A stretch of 38,153 bases of DNA from a virus (IMGVR_UViG_3300047667_000909:1-38153), one strand, 5' to 3'; shown: positions 5,295-13,639, numbered from the stretch's first letter. Program-made: numbers and translations. Notes: generated by a model from the sequence alone, not told the origin.

Positions 5295-5327
5295 TTTGGA
5301 GTTGTCATTTAGGCCGCACTATATTTG
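5295..5327 (+). promoter_or_regulatory. Rightward promoter, Bacteroidota type
   Basis: TTTG (5295-5298), 21 nt, TATATTTG (5320-5327): a full match to the -33/-7 pattern, 24 nt before the ATG at 5352. This probably drives the packaging genes. A TTG start at 5325 would lie inside the -7 element and is rejected. Confidence 0.75.
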
Positions 5328-5351
5328 CCCCGAAGCAAAACACAAATCCAA

Positions 5352-5732
5352 ATGAGAACATCCACCCTCGACTCCTCGGAATTAGATACGCTATTTATAG
5401 AGCTTGACGATTTAACATCGCTAGTGACCCAATACACTAAAGATTACGAACGGGCAACCCAACGGTTGCAGTACTCGAACTCCGAGTACTTCGGCGTTCA
5501 AAATAAGCTCCAAGAGCTCCTCGCTAAACATATCGGTCAAAATGCGATCCCGGCAGACAACGGACCTAATTACCTGCAACACGCCGGGAAATTGTGGACG
5601 TACTGGTACACCTTAGAAACCGGCGACATATCCATGCTTATACCGGCCGAGGACCTGTTGGAGATCCGCCCGGAGGCTACCGGTACGACCCTGCGCTCCC
5701 GCGCAACCAAAACCCTTGGGACTAATGAATAA
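5352..5732 (+). CDS. Coiled-coil protein, unknown function
   Basis: A 126-residue protein. Residues about 10-60 are rich in Glu, Asp, Leu and Gln with helical spacing (DTLFIELDDLTSLVTQYTK and on), indicating a coiled coil, followed by a short Trp/Tyr-rich segment (LWTYWYTLE). I do not recognise a family. The ATG at 5352 follows a strong promoter, so it is the first gene of the packaging transcript. Its stop overlaps the start of the next gene (ATGAATAA), indicating coupling. Expression with the terminase genes suggests an early-late or packaging-related role, but this is inference. Confidence 0.75.
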   Translation: MRTSTLDSSELDTLFIELDDLTSLVTQYTKDYERATQRLQYSNSEYFGVQNKLQELLAKHIGQNAIPADNGPNYLQHAGKLWTYWYTLETGDISMLIPAEDLLEIRPEATGTTLRSRATKTLGTNE

Positions 5733-5979
5733 GATAACCCCCGAACTGATTGAGAGCGCCATTATCTCCGAGGAGATAATGAATACGACCCGGTCTACCA
5801 TCGTTATCCTAACCCTGCGTAATGGGTTCGAGGTCGTCGGCACCTCCGGCGTGGTAGATCCCGCAAGGTTTGACCTTACGATAGGGTACGACGTGGCCTA
5901 CCGGCGTGCGGTTTCCAAAGTGTGGGAACTGGAAGGGTACCTACTTCAAGATAAACTCCGCATGGCTAATGGACAATAA
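5725..5979 (+). CDS. Phage N4 gp49 / Sf6 gp66-like protein
   Basis: An 84-residue protein matching the N4 Gp49/Sf6 Gp66 family pattern: ITPELIESAI at the start, LTLRNGFEVVGTS in the middle, then VDPARFD and IGYDVAYRRAVSKVWELEGYLL. The family is widespread in phages with no well-established function. The start is ATG 5725, overlapping the previous stop; a TTG 9 nt earlier is less likely. Its own stop overlaps the start of the small terminase gene by 11 nt, so these three genes are translationally linked. Confidence 0.85.
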   Translation: MNKITPELIESAIISEEIMNTTRSTIVILTLRNGFEVVGTSGVVDPARFDLTIGYDVAYRRAVSKVWELEGYLLQDKLRMANGQ

Positions 5980-6592
5980 ACCCAAGGCCAAAAGAGGTAG
6001 GGGCCGACCGCCCGGCGCTAAGAACAAAAACAAAGCTAAAACCGTTACGACCACCGAGCTCGCCAAGATACTCGGAGTATCTACGGGCAAACTACGGACG
6101 GCCATAGCCACCGGACGGGTGCCCGCTACGTGCTATACCAAAGACGGAGGCCGCACCGGCACGTATCGGTTTGACGAAAAATCAGCAGTACGGGAGTACC
6201 GGGAAAACGCGAACCACAAAAGTATCAATAAAAAATATTTGGCGGCTAACCCGGGCCTCGACCCAAGCGCGGCGGCCCCCACGGATAAAACGAAGATGGG
6301 CAAGGGCCAAGCCACGCTCACCCAAATTCGCCAAGATACCGAGCTCCTAAATTACGAGAAAAAATTGCTTGAGTTGGAGCAGCTCAAAGGTACCCTCGTC
6401 GTTAAGGCGGAGGTATATATGGAGCTATATGCGCACGGCCAACGGGTACGCCAAGCGATCCAAAGCGTACCTAAAAGAACCATCGACGATATCCGGGCCG
6501 CGTCCAATCGTACGGAAGCGGCCAAGATTCTCTCGGACGCTCTGGACGACGCGTTGCGCGTCCTCGCCGACGCTGACCACTTAAAAATATAA
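5969..6592 (+). CDS. terS: Terminase small subunit (Nu1-like)
   Basis: About 207 residues, the probable DNA-recognition subunit of the packaging motor. Residues 5-16 form an AT-hook-like basic stretch (KAKRGRGRPPGAKNK). A winged helix-turn-helix of the Nu1/excisionase kind follows (TTTELAKILGVSTGKLRTAI..GRVP), then a helical assembly region (ELLNYEKKLLELEQLKG) and a C-terminal helix that would contact the large subunit. The ATG at 5969 overlaps the end of the gp49-like gene. An earlier start would only add residues encoded inside that gene. The large terminase follows after two small genes. The extra AT-hook at the N-terminus is unusual for Nu1. Confidence 0.85.
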   Translation: MDNKPKAKRGRGRPPGAKNKNKAKTVTTTELAKILGVSTGKLRTAIATGRVPATCYTKDGGRTGTYRFDEKSAVREYRENANHKSINKKYLAANPGLDPSAAAPTDKTKMGKGQATLTQIRQDTELLNYEKKLLELEQLKGTLVVKAEVYMELYAHGQRVRQAIQSVPKRTIDDIRAASNRTEAAKILSDALDDALRVLADADHLKI

Positions 6593-6597
6593 ACGTA

Positions 6598-6819
6598 ATG
6601 GCTAAAATATACATTCAAGATTTACGGGCTAAATTCTCCGGTAAGCCCGAGGTGGAAATACCAGAGGGGGCCACCCTACGTTTTGAACTCCCGAGCGGGA
6701 ATATGTGCGTAAGCGTAGAGGACGGGGTTCTAAAGATTAGAAAGCATGGCTCCGGCCTAAGTTACGACGATCAAATAAACCTCCGTCCGGTAGTACAAAA
6801 CCGGATCGATATAAGTTAA
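6598..6819 (+). CDS. Small protein between the terminase genes, unknown
   Basis: A 73-residue protein with beta-rich character (EIPEGATLRFELPSG, NMCVSVEDGVLKIRKHG), no membrane segment and no cysteine motif. It begins 5 nt after the small terminase stop and ends 4 nt before the next gene, so it is firmly inside the packaging operon. I do not recognise a family. The size and strand pattern would suit a small structural or accessory protein, but no function can be given. Confidence 0.7.
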   Translation: MAKIYIQDLRAKFSGKPEVEIPEGATLRFELPSGNMCVSVEDGVLKIRKHGSGLSYDDQINLRPVVQNRIDIS

Positions 6820-6823
6820 TAGA

Positions 6824-7009
6824 ATGACCAACAAAAAACTATTCACCTTCGCATGGTTCGCGCTCACACTTACGGTATGCCTCGCGATTGCGGTAGGCGA
6901 AAAATGGACCTCCCGGCTCTCCGAGGTCTTTACCTTCATAGCATGCGCCGCCGGGGCCGGTAGCGCCATGCTCGGCCTATGGGCCGGATTAAAAGATTTA
7001 GATAACTAA
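6824..7009 (+). CDS. Small membrane protein with two TM segments, holin candidate
   Basis: A 61-residue protein with two hydrophobic segments, about residues 7-25 (FTFAWFALTLTVCLAIAVG) and 35-55 (VFTFIACAAGAGSAMLGLW), separated by a short loop with Lys and Arg, and with charged termini. This is the layout of small class II holins, so a role in lysis is possible, though many phage membrane proteins of unknown role look the same. The stop (TAA) is followed directly by the ATG of the large terminase (TAAATG). The terminase-gene location is unusual for a holin. Membrane topology is visible; function is inference. Confidence 0.65.
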   Translation: MTNKKLFTFAWFALTLTVCLAIAVGEKWTSRLSEVFTFIACAAGAGSAMLGLWAGLKDLDN

Positions 7010-8899
7010 ATGACCCAACCCGTACACCTCGCCGGCTTTCTGGACGGGCTCCGCCCGGCCGTCCACCTCCTTCCGTCGGAGTGGGCGGATGAACGTCGTT
7101 TTTTATCTTCAAGCGCGGCGGCCGAGCCCGGCCGGTGGAGGACTGACCGGACCCCGTATCTACGGGAGATAATGGACTGTTTCGATATTTATAGCGAGGT
7201 GCAAGAGGTGGTCATAATGAAGGGCGCCCAATTAGGACTTACTGAGGCCGGCTTCAACGTGGCGGGCTATTTCATCGATATGGACCCGTGCCCAATTATG
7301 TACGTTATGCCTACCGACGCCACCGTTAAGCGTAACTCTAAGCTCCGATTTGACCCAATGGTTCGGGAGAGTCCTACGCTCGCCGCTAAGGTCTCCGCCG
7401 GTAGCTCGCGTAGCAAGTCCAATACCATGCTGCAGAAAGATTACCCGGGCGGAACTATGATTTTCCAAGGGGCCAACACGGCCTCCGGCCTCCGCTCCGT
7501 GCCGATCCGCGTTTTGATTTTCGACGAAACCGACGCCTTCCCCTCCGATCTCGACGGTGAGGGCTCACCCATCGAATTAGGCTTGGCACGTACCCGCACC
7601 TTTGAGGGCACCAAAAAGGTACTTAAGATATCCACGCCGACGCTCGCCGATACCTCCGTCATAGCTGCCGAATTTGCGAGTACGGACCAACGGTACTACC
7701 ACATACCTTGCCCCCATTGCGGGACGTTCCAAGTGCTGGAATGGGAAAACATTATTTTCGATTCTGACGCCACGCGCGTAACCGAAGCCCACTACCAATG
7801 CGAGGGGTGCGAAGTGCTCATTGAGGAGCGCCATAAAACTAAAATGTTAGCTGCCGGCCAATGGATCGCGACTAACACGGACGGACACGACCCACAGCGT
7901 AGGGGGTACCACATCAATAGTTTTTACTCCCCTCTCGGGTGGTTCTCTTGGGTGTCCGCCGCTAACCAATTCCTAAAGGCTTTTAGGGAACACGATCAAG
8001 CAAAAATGAAAGTTTTCGTGAACACGGTACAAGGTAAAGCGTGGGAGGAGACCACCGTAACGCCCCGCGCCCAAGATCTATACGAGCGCCGAGGCGGCTA
8101 CCGGTCCAAAGAGGTGCCGGCCCAAGTCACCACACTAACCGCCGGCGTAGACATCCAAGGCGACCGCATAGAGGTGGAGGTGGTCGGGTGGGCACAAGGT
8201 ATGCGGGCGTACTCCATCGACTACGTGGTACTTCCGGGCAACACGAACCAACCGGAAGTTTGGGCCCGACTTTCCCAACTCCTATACACCCCGTACGAAC
8301 GGGCCGACGGGGCGACCATCGGACTCTCACGTATGTGCGTAGACTCGGGCTTTAACACCCAAGAGGTCTACAACTTTTGCCGGGAACATCCCGGGCAAAT
8401 AGTCGTACCCGTTAAGGGTCAAGACAACGATAGACAGAAAGTAATGATACGCCCGCCGCAAGTCGTCGACGTAAAAGCCAACGGTAAGAAAGTTGGCAAA
8501 GTTGGTCTTTGGAATTTAGGGGTAAGTATGATAAAGCAAGAGGTGTACGGCCGCTTAATGCTCGGCCTAACCGCCGCCGGGGACACACCCCCGGGCTATT
8601 GCTTTTTTCCCGAAGACTACGATATGACATATTTTAATATGCTCGCCTCGGAGCGCCTTGCCAAGAGATTAACGCCCCAAGGTTACTATAAATTTGTGTG
8701 GGAAAAGATACAAGCCCGTAACGAAGCCCTCGATTGTAGGGTGTACGCCCGGGCGGCGGCGGCCATGCTCGGCCTTGACCGTTGGCGGGACGAACATTGG
8801 GAACGTGCCAAGGCCAATGCGTACGCCCCGAAGTCCCCTACCGACGCGAAAAAGACGAAACAGAAACCCAAACCCCGAAAGGATAGTATTTGGGGATAA
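7010..8899 (+). CDS. terL: Terminase large subunit (GpA family)
   Basis: A 629-residue packaging motor ATPase and nuclease of the lambda GpA type. The ATPase Walker A-like motif is KGAQLGLTE (71-79) and the Walker B is VLIFDETD (168-175). A zinc-finger-like CPHC..CEGC (Cys234, 237, 264, 267) follows, as in GpA relatives. The C-terminal nuclease half opens with TAGVDIQGDRIEVEVVGW and contains a VDSGFNTQEVYNF acidic motif. The tail is lysine-rich (KTKQKPKPRKD). Length is normal for the family. It is followed by the gpW-like connector and portal, as in lambda. Confidence 0.95.
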   Translation: MTQPVHLAGFLDGLRPAVHLLPSEWADERRFLSSSAAAEPGRWRTDRTPYLREIMDCFDIYSEVQEVVIMKGAQLGLTEAGFNVAGYFIDMDPCPIMYVMPTDATVKRNSKLRFDPMVRESPTLAAKVSAGSSRSKSNTMLQKDYPGGTMIFQGANTASGLRSVPIRVLIFDETDAFPSDLDGEGSPIELGLARTRTFEGTKKVLKISTPTLADTSVIAAEFASTDQRYYHIPCPHCGTFQVLEWENIIFDSDATRVTEAHYQCEGCEVLIEERHKTKMLAAGQWIATNTDGHDPQRRGYHINSFYSPLGWFSWVSAANQFLKAFREHDQAKMKVFVNTVQGKAWEETTVTPRAQDLYERRGGYRSKEVPAQVTTLTAGVDIQGDRIEVEVVGWAQGMRAYSIDYVVLPGNTNQPEVWARLSQLLYTPYERADGATIGLSRMCVDSGFNTQEVYNFCREHPGQIVVPVKGQDNDRQKVMIRPPQVVDVKANGKKVGKVGLWNLGVSMIKQEVYGRLMLGLTAAGDTPPGYCFFPEDYDMTYFNMLASERLAKRLTPQGYYKFVWEKIQARNEALDCRVYARAAAAMLGLDRWRDEHWERAKANAYAPKSPTDAKKTKQKPKPRKDSIWG

Positions 8900-8918
8900 G
8901 ATACCGGCGTGTAGTTCG

Positions 8919-8981
8919 CCCCGCCGTAGCGCGTTAGTTTTGCTTCAAACACGCCTAACAAGCCACAATCGGCGGGGTTTT
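8919..8981 (+). terminator. Structured spacer, terminator-like
   Basis: CCCCGCCG (8919-8926) pairs exactly with CGGCGGGG (8970-8977), followed by TTTT. The 43-nt loop itself can pair (GTTAG with CTAAC, TTTG with CAAA), giving a branched structure. It lies between the large terminase gene and the gpW-like gene. Confidence 0.55.
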
Positions 8982-9002
8982 ATACGTTTTATGCCTACCT
9001 TT
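8976..9002 (+). promoter_or_regulatory. Weak promoter-like element
   Basis: GGTTTTATACGT (from 8976) followed by TACCTTTA (8995-9002), one base from TAnnTTTG. The same GGTTTTATACGT precedes the capsid fusion gene, so this may restart transcription after the terminator-like spacer. Confidence 0.35.
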
Positions 9003-9020
9003 AGCCAAAATTACATATAG

Positions 9021-9248
9021 ATGGCAGCTACCACACCCCCCAAACTATATACCGAAGCTATGTACTTGGCGCTTGGTAAGGCCGTAGCCGAGGGCGTAAA
9101 GCAAGTCCAGTACTCCGACAAAATGGTTACGTACCGCTCACTCGCCGAGATGAGAGAGATACTAGCACTAATGCGGGCGGAACTGTACCCGGAGAGTCCA
9201 TTGGGATCCCGGAGTCGCCGCGTCGGGTATTACAGTTCTGGAAAATAA
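9021..9248 (+). CDS. gpW-like head-tail joining protein
   Basis: A 75-residue protein whose central part (YLALGKAVAEGVKQVQYSDKM, then TYRSLAEMREILALMRAEL) fits the lambda gpW layout: a helix, a short hairpin around the KMVTYRS turn, and a second helix. gpW sits at the portal after packaging and prepares the site for tail attachment. Its place between the large terminase and portal genes is the lambda gene order (A, W, B). The C-terminal 20 residues are basic and glycine/serine-rich. Family assignment is by pattern and context. Confidence 0.75.
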   Translation: MAATTPPKLYTEAMYLALGKAVAEGVKQVQYSDKMVTYRSLAEMREILALMRAELYPESPLGSRSRRVGYYSSGK

Positions 9249-9255
9249 ACACCCC

Positions 9256-10773
9256 ATGAATTTAATTGATCGCACCATAGCCTACGTGGCCCCACGCGCC
9301 GCACTAAAACGGATGCAAGCCCGAGCCGCCATTGGCGGCCTCGACGAACTGGTACGTAAGTTTGACGGCGCCACGCGCGGCCGACGCGGCAAAGGTTGGG
9401 ACGCCCGCGCAACCTCGGCAAATACCGAAATCGAACGGGAGGGCTCCATTGTGCGGTATCGCGCCCGGGACCTCGTACGAAACAATCCGTGGGCCCGCAA
9501 GGCTGCACAAGTGGTGAAAACGAACGTAGTAGGATCCGGCATAAAAGCGAGCCTCCGCGCCGAGGGTAAGAGCAAAGCCCAACGGCGTTTCGTCGAGACC
9601 GCTAAAACTCTCTGGAAAAATTGGGCGGAAACCACCGCATGCGATTTTTACAAGCGCAAAAATCTATACAGTATCCAGCGCCAAGTAATGCAGCACGTTT
9701 TCGTGGATGGCGAGGTGCTGGTACGGCAGCGTAGGAACAAAAACCTAACCATACCGGTAGAGCTCCAAGTTCTGGAAATTGACTACCTAGACACCACTAG
9801 AACCGTTACGCGGATTTCGGAGGGCGGCGGGTACATCGACCAAGGCGTCGAAATGGACGGCGACGGGCGCGTAGTGGCATACTATCTATACCAACAACAC
9901 CCGGGCAATAACACCGTGTGGCAAAGCCTCGTATCCATCCGCGTACCCCGGGAGGAGATACTGCACATATACCACGAGGAACGCGCGGGACAGATACGGG
10001 GAGTCTCCGAAATGGCGGCCTCTATGTTACGCCTACGGGACTACGACGAATACGAGGACGCGCAATTGATCCGGCAAAAAATCGCGGCATGTTTCGCGGT
10101 GTTCATCCACGGTGACGAGTCAGGACTACCGGGCGAGGACGGAGGCGATGGCTACGATTTCGAGCGATTAGAGCCCGGTATGATTGAACGTTTACCGGCG
10201 GGTAAAGAGGTGTCGTTTGCATCTCCTCCCGAGACTTCCGATTACGACCCTTACACCCGACGCGTACTACAAGGCGTTTCGGCCGGCATGGGCGTCACGT
10301 ACGAGTCCATGACAAACGACTACTCCAACGTAAATTTTAGTTCGGCCCGTATGGGGTGGATAGAAACCGGACGTAGGTACGCCGAATTTCAAGCCGACGT
10401 CGTACAAGTACAACTTTGCGCCCCGGCGTGGGAGTGGTTCTTACAAGCCGCCCGCGTAGCGGGGAAATTACCCGCTAGGGGAGAATTTATTGTGAGTTGG
10501 ACGCCACCCCGGCGCGAAATGATCGACCCGGTAAAGGAAACCGAGGGACTAAGCGCGCAAGTACGTGCCGGCTTTGTCGCGTGGCAAGATGTAGTCCGCC
10601 AACTCGGGGGTGACCCGGAGGAGGTAGTGGCCAAGATGAAAGAGGACCGGGATATTTTCGACACCCTCGACGCCAAGTTTACTACCGACCCCCGGTGGGA
10701 CCCCGCCCGTAAACCGGAAGCCGACCCGGAGGCGGGAGTGAAACCCGCGAAGGCCAAAAAACCTACCGAATAG
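9256..10773 (+). CDS. Portal protein (lambda B family)
   Basis: A 505-residue portal protein, forming the ring through which DNA enters the capsid. The N-terminus has the basic LIDRTIAYVAPRAALKRMQAR type of start and YRARDLVRNNPWARKAAQV, which matches lambda-type portals. HVFVDGEVLVRQR and LQVLEIDYLDT are family hallmarks, as are IRGVSEMAASM and YSNVNFSSARMGWIE in the second half. The C-terminus is lysine/proline-rich. Length agrees with the family. It starts 8 nt after the gpW-like stop and is followed by a promoter-like element and the capsid gene. Confidence 0.95.
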   Translation: MNLIDRTIAYVAPRAALKRMQARAAIGGLDELVRKFDGATRGRRGKGWDARATSANTEIEREGSIVRYRARDLVRNNPWARKAAQVVKTNVVGSGIKASLRAEGKSKAQRRFVETAKTLWKNWAETTACDFYKRKNLYSIQRQVMQHVFVDGEVLVRQRRNKNLTIPVELQVLEIDYLDTTRTVTRISEGGGYIDQGVEMDGDGRVVAYYLYQQHPGNNTVWQSLVSIRVPREEILHIYHEERAGQIRGVSEMAASMLRLRDYDEYEDAQLIRQKIAACFAVFIHGDESGLPGEDGGDGYDFERLEPGMIERLPAGKEVSFASPPETSDYDPYTRRVLQGVSAGMGVTYESMTNDYSNVNFSSARMGWIETGRRYAEFQADVVQVQLCAPAWEWFLQAARVAGKLPARGEFIVSWTPPRREMIDPVKETEGLSAQVRAGFVAWQDVVRQLGGDPEEVVAKMKEDRDIFDTLDAKFTTDPRWDPARKPEADPEAGVKPAKAKKPTE

Positions 10774-10802
10774 GTTTTATACGTAAAATATCCGTATTAT
10801 TG
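10773..10802 (+). promoter_or_regulatory. Candidate promoter of the capsid gene
   Basis: GGTTTTATACGT (10773-10784) then GTATTATTG with TATTATTG at 10795-10802, immediately before the ATG at 10808. It resembles the elements before the 4551 gene and the sheath gene. A strong promoter would fit high capsid demand. Confidence 0.45.
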
Positions 10803-10807
10803 CCGCA

Positions 10808-12838
10808 ATGAAAGTAGAAACTTTTAACCGTAACGCAACCAACGACGACGCCAACGACCCGCTAACCACGCGGGCGCTTGGCGCCACCTTCCGGCCAAGC
10901 TCCGTTAACGTGGACGCCCGGACGGTGGAGGTAGTCTTTGCGTCCGACATTTCCTATACCCGAAACGATTGGTACACCGGAATGGCGTACGACGAGGTAC
11001 TAAGTATGGACCCGGCCCACGTTCGACTCGAACGTATGCAATCAGGTGCCCCGCTTTGCGATAACCATAACCGGTTCGGGCGGACTTTAGATTGCGTTTT
11101 CGGCGTAGTCGAGGAGGTCCGGTTGGAGGGTTCGCAAATGGTCGGCGTTATTCGTTTCTCGAAACGAGCCACCGCCGAGGAAATTTTTCAAGACGTTATC
11201 GACGGCATCTTGCGTAATTTCTCCATCGGTTACCGTGTGTATGCCTACGACCGCGAGGCCGCCACCGAAACAAAAATTGAAACCCGCACCGCCGTAAGTT
11301 GGGAGCCTTTCGAGCTCTCCATAACCCCGGTGCCCGCTGATTACACGGCGCAAGTAAGGACACAAAACAAAAATTTATTAAACCCCCAAAATAAACCTAC
11401 CGTAATGGACGAGGATATTCTAACCCCGGGCGCAACGCCTACCGTAGCCCCGACGGCTCCCGTCGCTACGGAAACCCGCACCGGCGCCCCCGCGCCGGCA
11501 GCCACGCCCGCACTAGTGCCGGCGATTGTTAACCCGCCCGTAGTCGCTACGGATATCGTAACCCGCACCGCCGCACAAGTGGACGTTGCCAACCCGGTTT
11601 CCGTGATGCAACTGGTACGCATGGCGGGATTACCCGTAACCGTCGCCGAGGATCTCGTGGGCCGCAACCTCTCCGCGTCAGCAGTAACCGCCGAGGTTAC
11701 CCGTCTCTATGAGGCCGCCGGGAGTGCCAACGTAACCGACCGCCCGGCCGCCGTAACGGGTGGCGACGAGGCGGTACGATCCGCCGCCGATATGACCAAC
11801 GCCATTTTGCACCGCTCCGGCGCTGCCGGCGTCGAGCTTACCGATGGCGGCCGCCGTTTCCGTAGCCTTAATATGCTTCGCATGGCGGGCCAATTTCTGG
11901 AAGGTCGCGGTATTCGTACCTCCGAAATGGGTAACCGTGAAATCGCGAAGCGTGCTATGCAGTACCGTTTCGGAGGAGCTCACACGAGTTCCGATTTCCC
12001 TACGATCTTAGGTAGCGCCATTAACATCTCGCTACGCAAGGCGTACGAGTTGCAACCGCGCACCTTTATGCCGTTCTCTCGTCGTGAACTCCACGCCGAC
12101 CTCCGCGAGCACTCTAAAGCCCAACTTTCCGGGCTCGTGGGCAACTTCGGCAAGGTGAAAGAAGGTGGCGAGTACAAAAGTGCGACGTTCACCGAGGCGG
12201 TGGAGTCCTACAAGGTCGAAAAGTACGGCGAAGAAGTGCCGTACACCTTGGAAATGATTATCCAAGACCGCCTCGACGCGTTTAGCCGTATCCCTACTGC
12301 TCTCGCCGCGAAGGCCGCGCAACTGCAAAGCGATCTCGTTTACGGTGTCCTTTCCGCGAACGCCAATATGGCGGACGGTAACGCGCTGTTTAGTGCCGCC
12401 CACGGCAACAACGCCGCCTCCGGCGGTGCCATTACCGAGGCGAGCTTGAACGCCGCTCGCACGGCCATGATGTTGCAAAAGGACCTTAACGGGGACTTTA
12501 TCGGCGTAAGCCCTCGATTTATCGTAGTCGGCCCTACCCGTATGTTGGAGGCACAAAAAATGCTCACGGGCATTACCGCCAACACGACCGGAGCCGTAAA
12601 CGTTTTCGCCGGATCGCTTACCCTTATCGTCGAGCCTCGTTTGGGCTCGGCGTGGTACTTAATGGCCGACCCCTCCAGCGTCGACACCATTAACTACGCG
12701 TTCCTCGATGGCGAGGGTGAACTTTTCACCGAGACCTACCAAGACCCGTCTACTGACTCCACGAAGGTTAAGGCCCGGATGTTTTTCGGAACCAAAGCCA
12801 TCGATCACCGAGGTATGTACCGCAACGCCGGAGCATAA
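10808..12838 (+). CDS. Prohead protease - major capsid protein fusion
   Basis: A 676-residue fusion. Residues about 25-190 are a prohead protease of the HK97 type: candidate catalytic His87 in CDNHNRFG and Ser139 in RNFSIGYRV, and a closing EPFELSITPVPADYTAQV. Residues about 200-290 are an Ala/Pro/Thr-rich linker, probably scaffold-like and removed. From about 350 on the sequence resembles the Mu gpT-type major capsid protein (FPTILGSAINISLRKAY, EEVPYTLEMIIQDRLDAF, ITANTTGAVNVFAG). An in-frame ATG at 11405 (residue 200) follows an A-rich leader like those of real starts here, so a shorter capsid-only product is likely too. Such protease-capsid fusions are known in phages. Confidence 0.9.
   Translation: MKVETFNRNATNDDANDPLTTRALGATFRPSSVNVDARTVEVVFASDISYTRNDWYTGMAYDEVLSMDPAHVRLERMQSGAPLCDNHNRFGRTLDCVFGVVEEVRLEGSQMVGVIRFSKRATAEEIFQDVIDGILRNFSIGYRVYAYDREAATETKIETRTAVSWEPFELSITPVPADYTAQVRTQNKNLLNPQNKPTVMDEDILTPGATPTVAPTAPVATETRTGAPAPAATPALVPAIVNPPVVATDIVTRTAAQVDVANPVSVMQLVRMAGLPVTVAEDLVGRNLSASAVTAEVTRLYEAAGSANVTDRPAAVTGGDEAVRSAADMTNAILHRSGAAGVELTDGGRRFRSLNMLRMAGQFLEGRGIRTSEMGNREIAKRAMQYRFGGAHTSSDFPTILGSAINISLRKAYELQPRTFMPFSRRELHADLREHSKAQLSGLVGNFGKVKEGGEYKSATFTEAVESYKVEKYGEEVPYTLEMIIQDRLDAFSRIPTALAAKAAQLQSDLVYGVLSANANMADGNALFSAAHGNNAASGGAITEASLNAARTAMMLQKDLNGDFIGVSPRFIVVGPTRMLEAQKMLTGITANTTGAVNVFAGSLTLIVEPRLGSAWYLMADPSSVDTINYAFLDGEGELFTETYQDPSTDSTKVKARMFFGTKAIDHRGMYRNAGA
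11370..11407 (+). promoter_or_regulatory. Probable internal translation start for capsid protein
   Basis: Inside the fusion gene the sequence turns AT-rich and contains ATTAAACCCCCAA before the in-frame ATG at 11405. Almost the same string (ATTAAACCCCCAATG) is the leader of the tail tube gene. This suggests ribosomes can enter here and make the linker-capsid part in excess over the protease. Confidence 0.5.
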
Positions 12839-12865
12839 CCGCCGACCGCTCCACGAGCACCGCAT

Positions 12866-12908
12866 AACGGGGCCGCCGCCACATACGGGGGCGGCCCCGT
12901 TTTCTTTT
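12866..12908 (+). terminator. Rho-independent-like terminator after the capsid gene
   Basis: AACGGGGCCGCC (12866-12877) pairs with GGCGGCCCCGTT (12890-12901), a perfect 12-bp stem with a 12-nt loop and a TTTTCTTTT tail. It lies 28 nt after the capsid stop and before the cement gene, so it probably reduces transcription of downstream genes relative to capsid. Confidence 0.85.
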
Positions 12909-12936
12909 CAAAACCAAAACTTAACCTTTTTCTAAG

Positions 12937-13257
12937 ATGAAAAATTACATCCAAGAGGGCCGCCACATCGACGTATCGGCCCCCGCAAACGCCACCTCTG
13001 GCAACCTCGTAGTTATCGGCAGCCTCGCCGGCGTAGCGAACACCACCGTACTTTCCGGTGAGAGTCTCTCGATATCTTGCGACGCTGTTTTTGAGCTCCC
13101 TAAAAGCGCCATCGCACTAGCCGTAGGCGCTCCCGTGTACGCCGCCGCCGGCGTCGCCCAACCCGTAACCGCCACCGACTCCGATACCAAAGTAGGCATC
13201 GTCGTACGTGCGGCCATCATCGGAGACGCCACCGTATGGGTGCGAATCAGCATTTAA
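12937..13257 (+). CDS. Capsid cement/decoration protein (DUF2190)
   Basis: A 106-residue protein matching the DUF2190 family: MKNYIQEGRHIDVSAP start, SGNLVVIGSLAGVANTTV, then SCDAVFELPKSAIALAVGAPVY, and a short ATVWVRISI end. The family lies next to major capsid genes and is thought to stabilise or decorate the capsid surface. The ATG at 12937 has an A-rich leader and follows the terminator-like hairpin, so expression relies on read-through or an unseen promoter. Length and position agree with the family. Confidence 0.85.
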   Translation: MKNYIQEGRHIDVSAPANATSGNLVVIGSLAGVANTTVLSGESLSISCDAVFELPKSAIALAVGAPVYAAAGVAQPVTATDSDTKVGIVVRAAIIGDATVWVRISI

Positions 13258-13267
13258 ACAGAACCTT

Positions 13268-13639
13268 ATGCCCTCCCGCTTTGAAGCCTACCAATTTGGC
13301 GTATTTACCCGAGTGCTCGGTACCATGGGTACCCCCGCACATTGGACGTCCGTAGATGGTACTTTGACGTGGGAGGGCTTGGTACTTTTTCAGAACCCCA
13401 CGGAACAATACCGGCTCGCCGGCATGCCCTCGGAGACCGGCCGCTACGTCGTCGAGTATTACTTCGGACAACTGGACGGACTAAAGGAAATTGTAGATCG
13501 TCAAGAGAACGACGATAACGAAGTTATCAGCGTGGACGGCATCGACTACCAAGTTACGTCCGTCGAACGCGTGCATGACGGCAGAACGTACCGCGCCGAT
13601 GTGGTACCGGTACGGATTGACGACACGTATAACGTTTAG
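13268..13639 (+). CDS. Putative head-tail connector (stopper-like)
   Basis: A 123-residue, beta-rich protein. The C-terminal ISVDGIDYQVTSVERVHDG then TYRADVVPV resembles the last strands of head-closure (stopper) proteins that follow capsid genes, and its place between capsid and tail-terminator genes supports that role. The start is the ATG at 13268 (MPSRFEAYQFG); an earlier start would run back into the cement gene. I know of no precise family, so the connector role rests mainly on gene order. Confidence 0.65.
   Translation: MPSRFEAYQFGVFTRVLGTMGTPAHWTSVDGTLTWEGLVLFQNPTEQYRLAGMPSETGRYVVEYYFGQLDGLKEIVDRQENDDNEVISVDGIDYQVTSVERVHDGRTYRADVVPVRIDDTYNV

Noticed and set aside
5325-5327. TTG as the start of the 5352 gene
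   Set aside because: It lies inside the -7 box of a near-perfect promoter; ATG 5352 follows.
11341-11667. Antisense frames over the capsid linker region
   Set aside because: Low-complexity Ala/Thr/Val composition mirrors the coding strand; no support.
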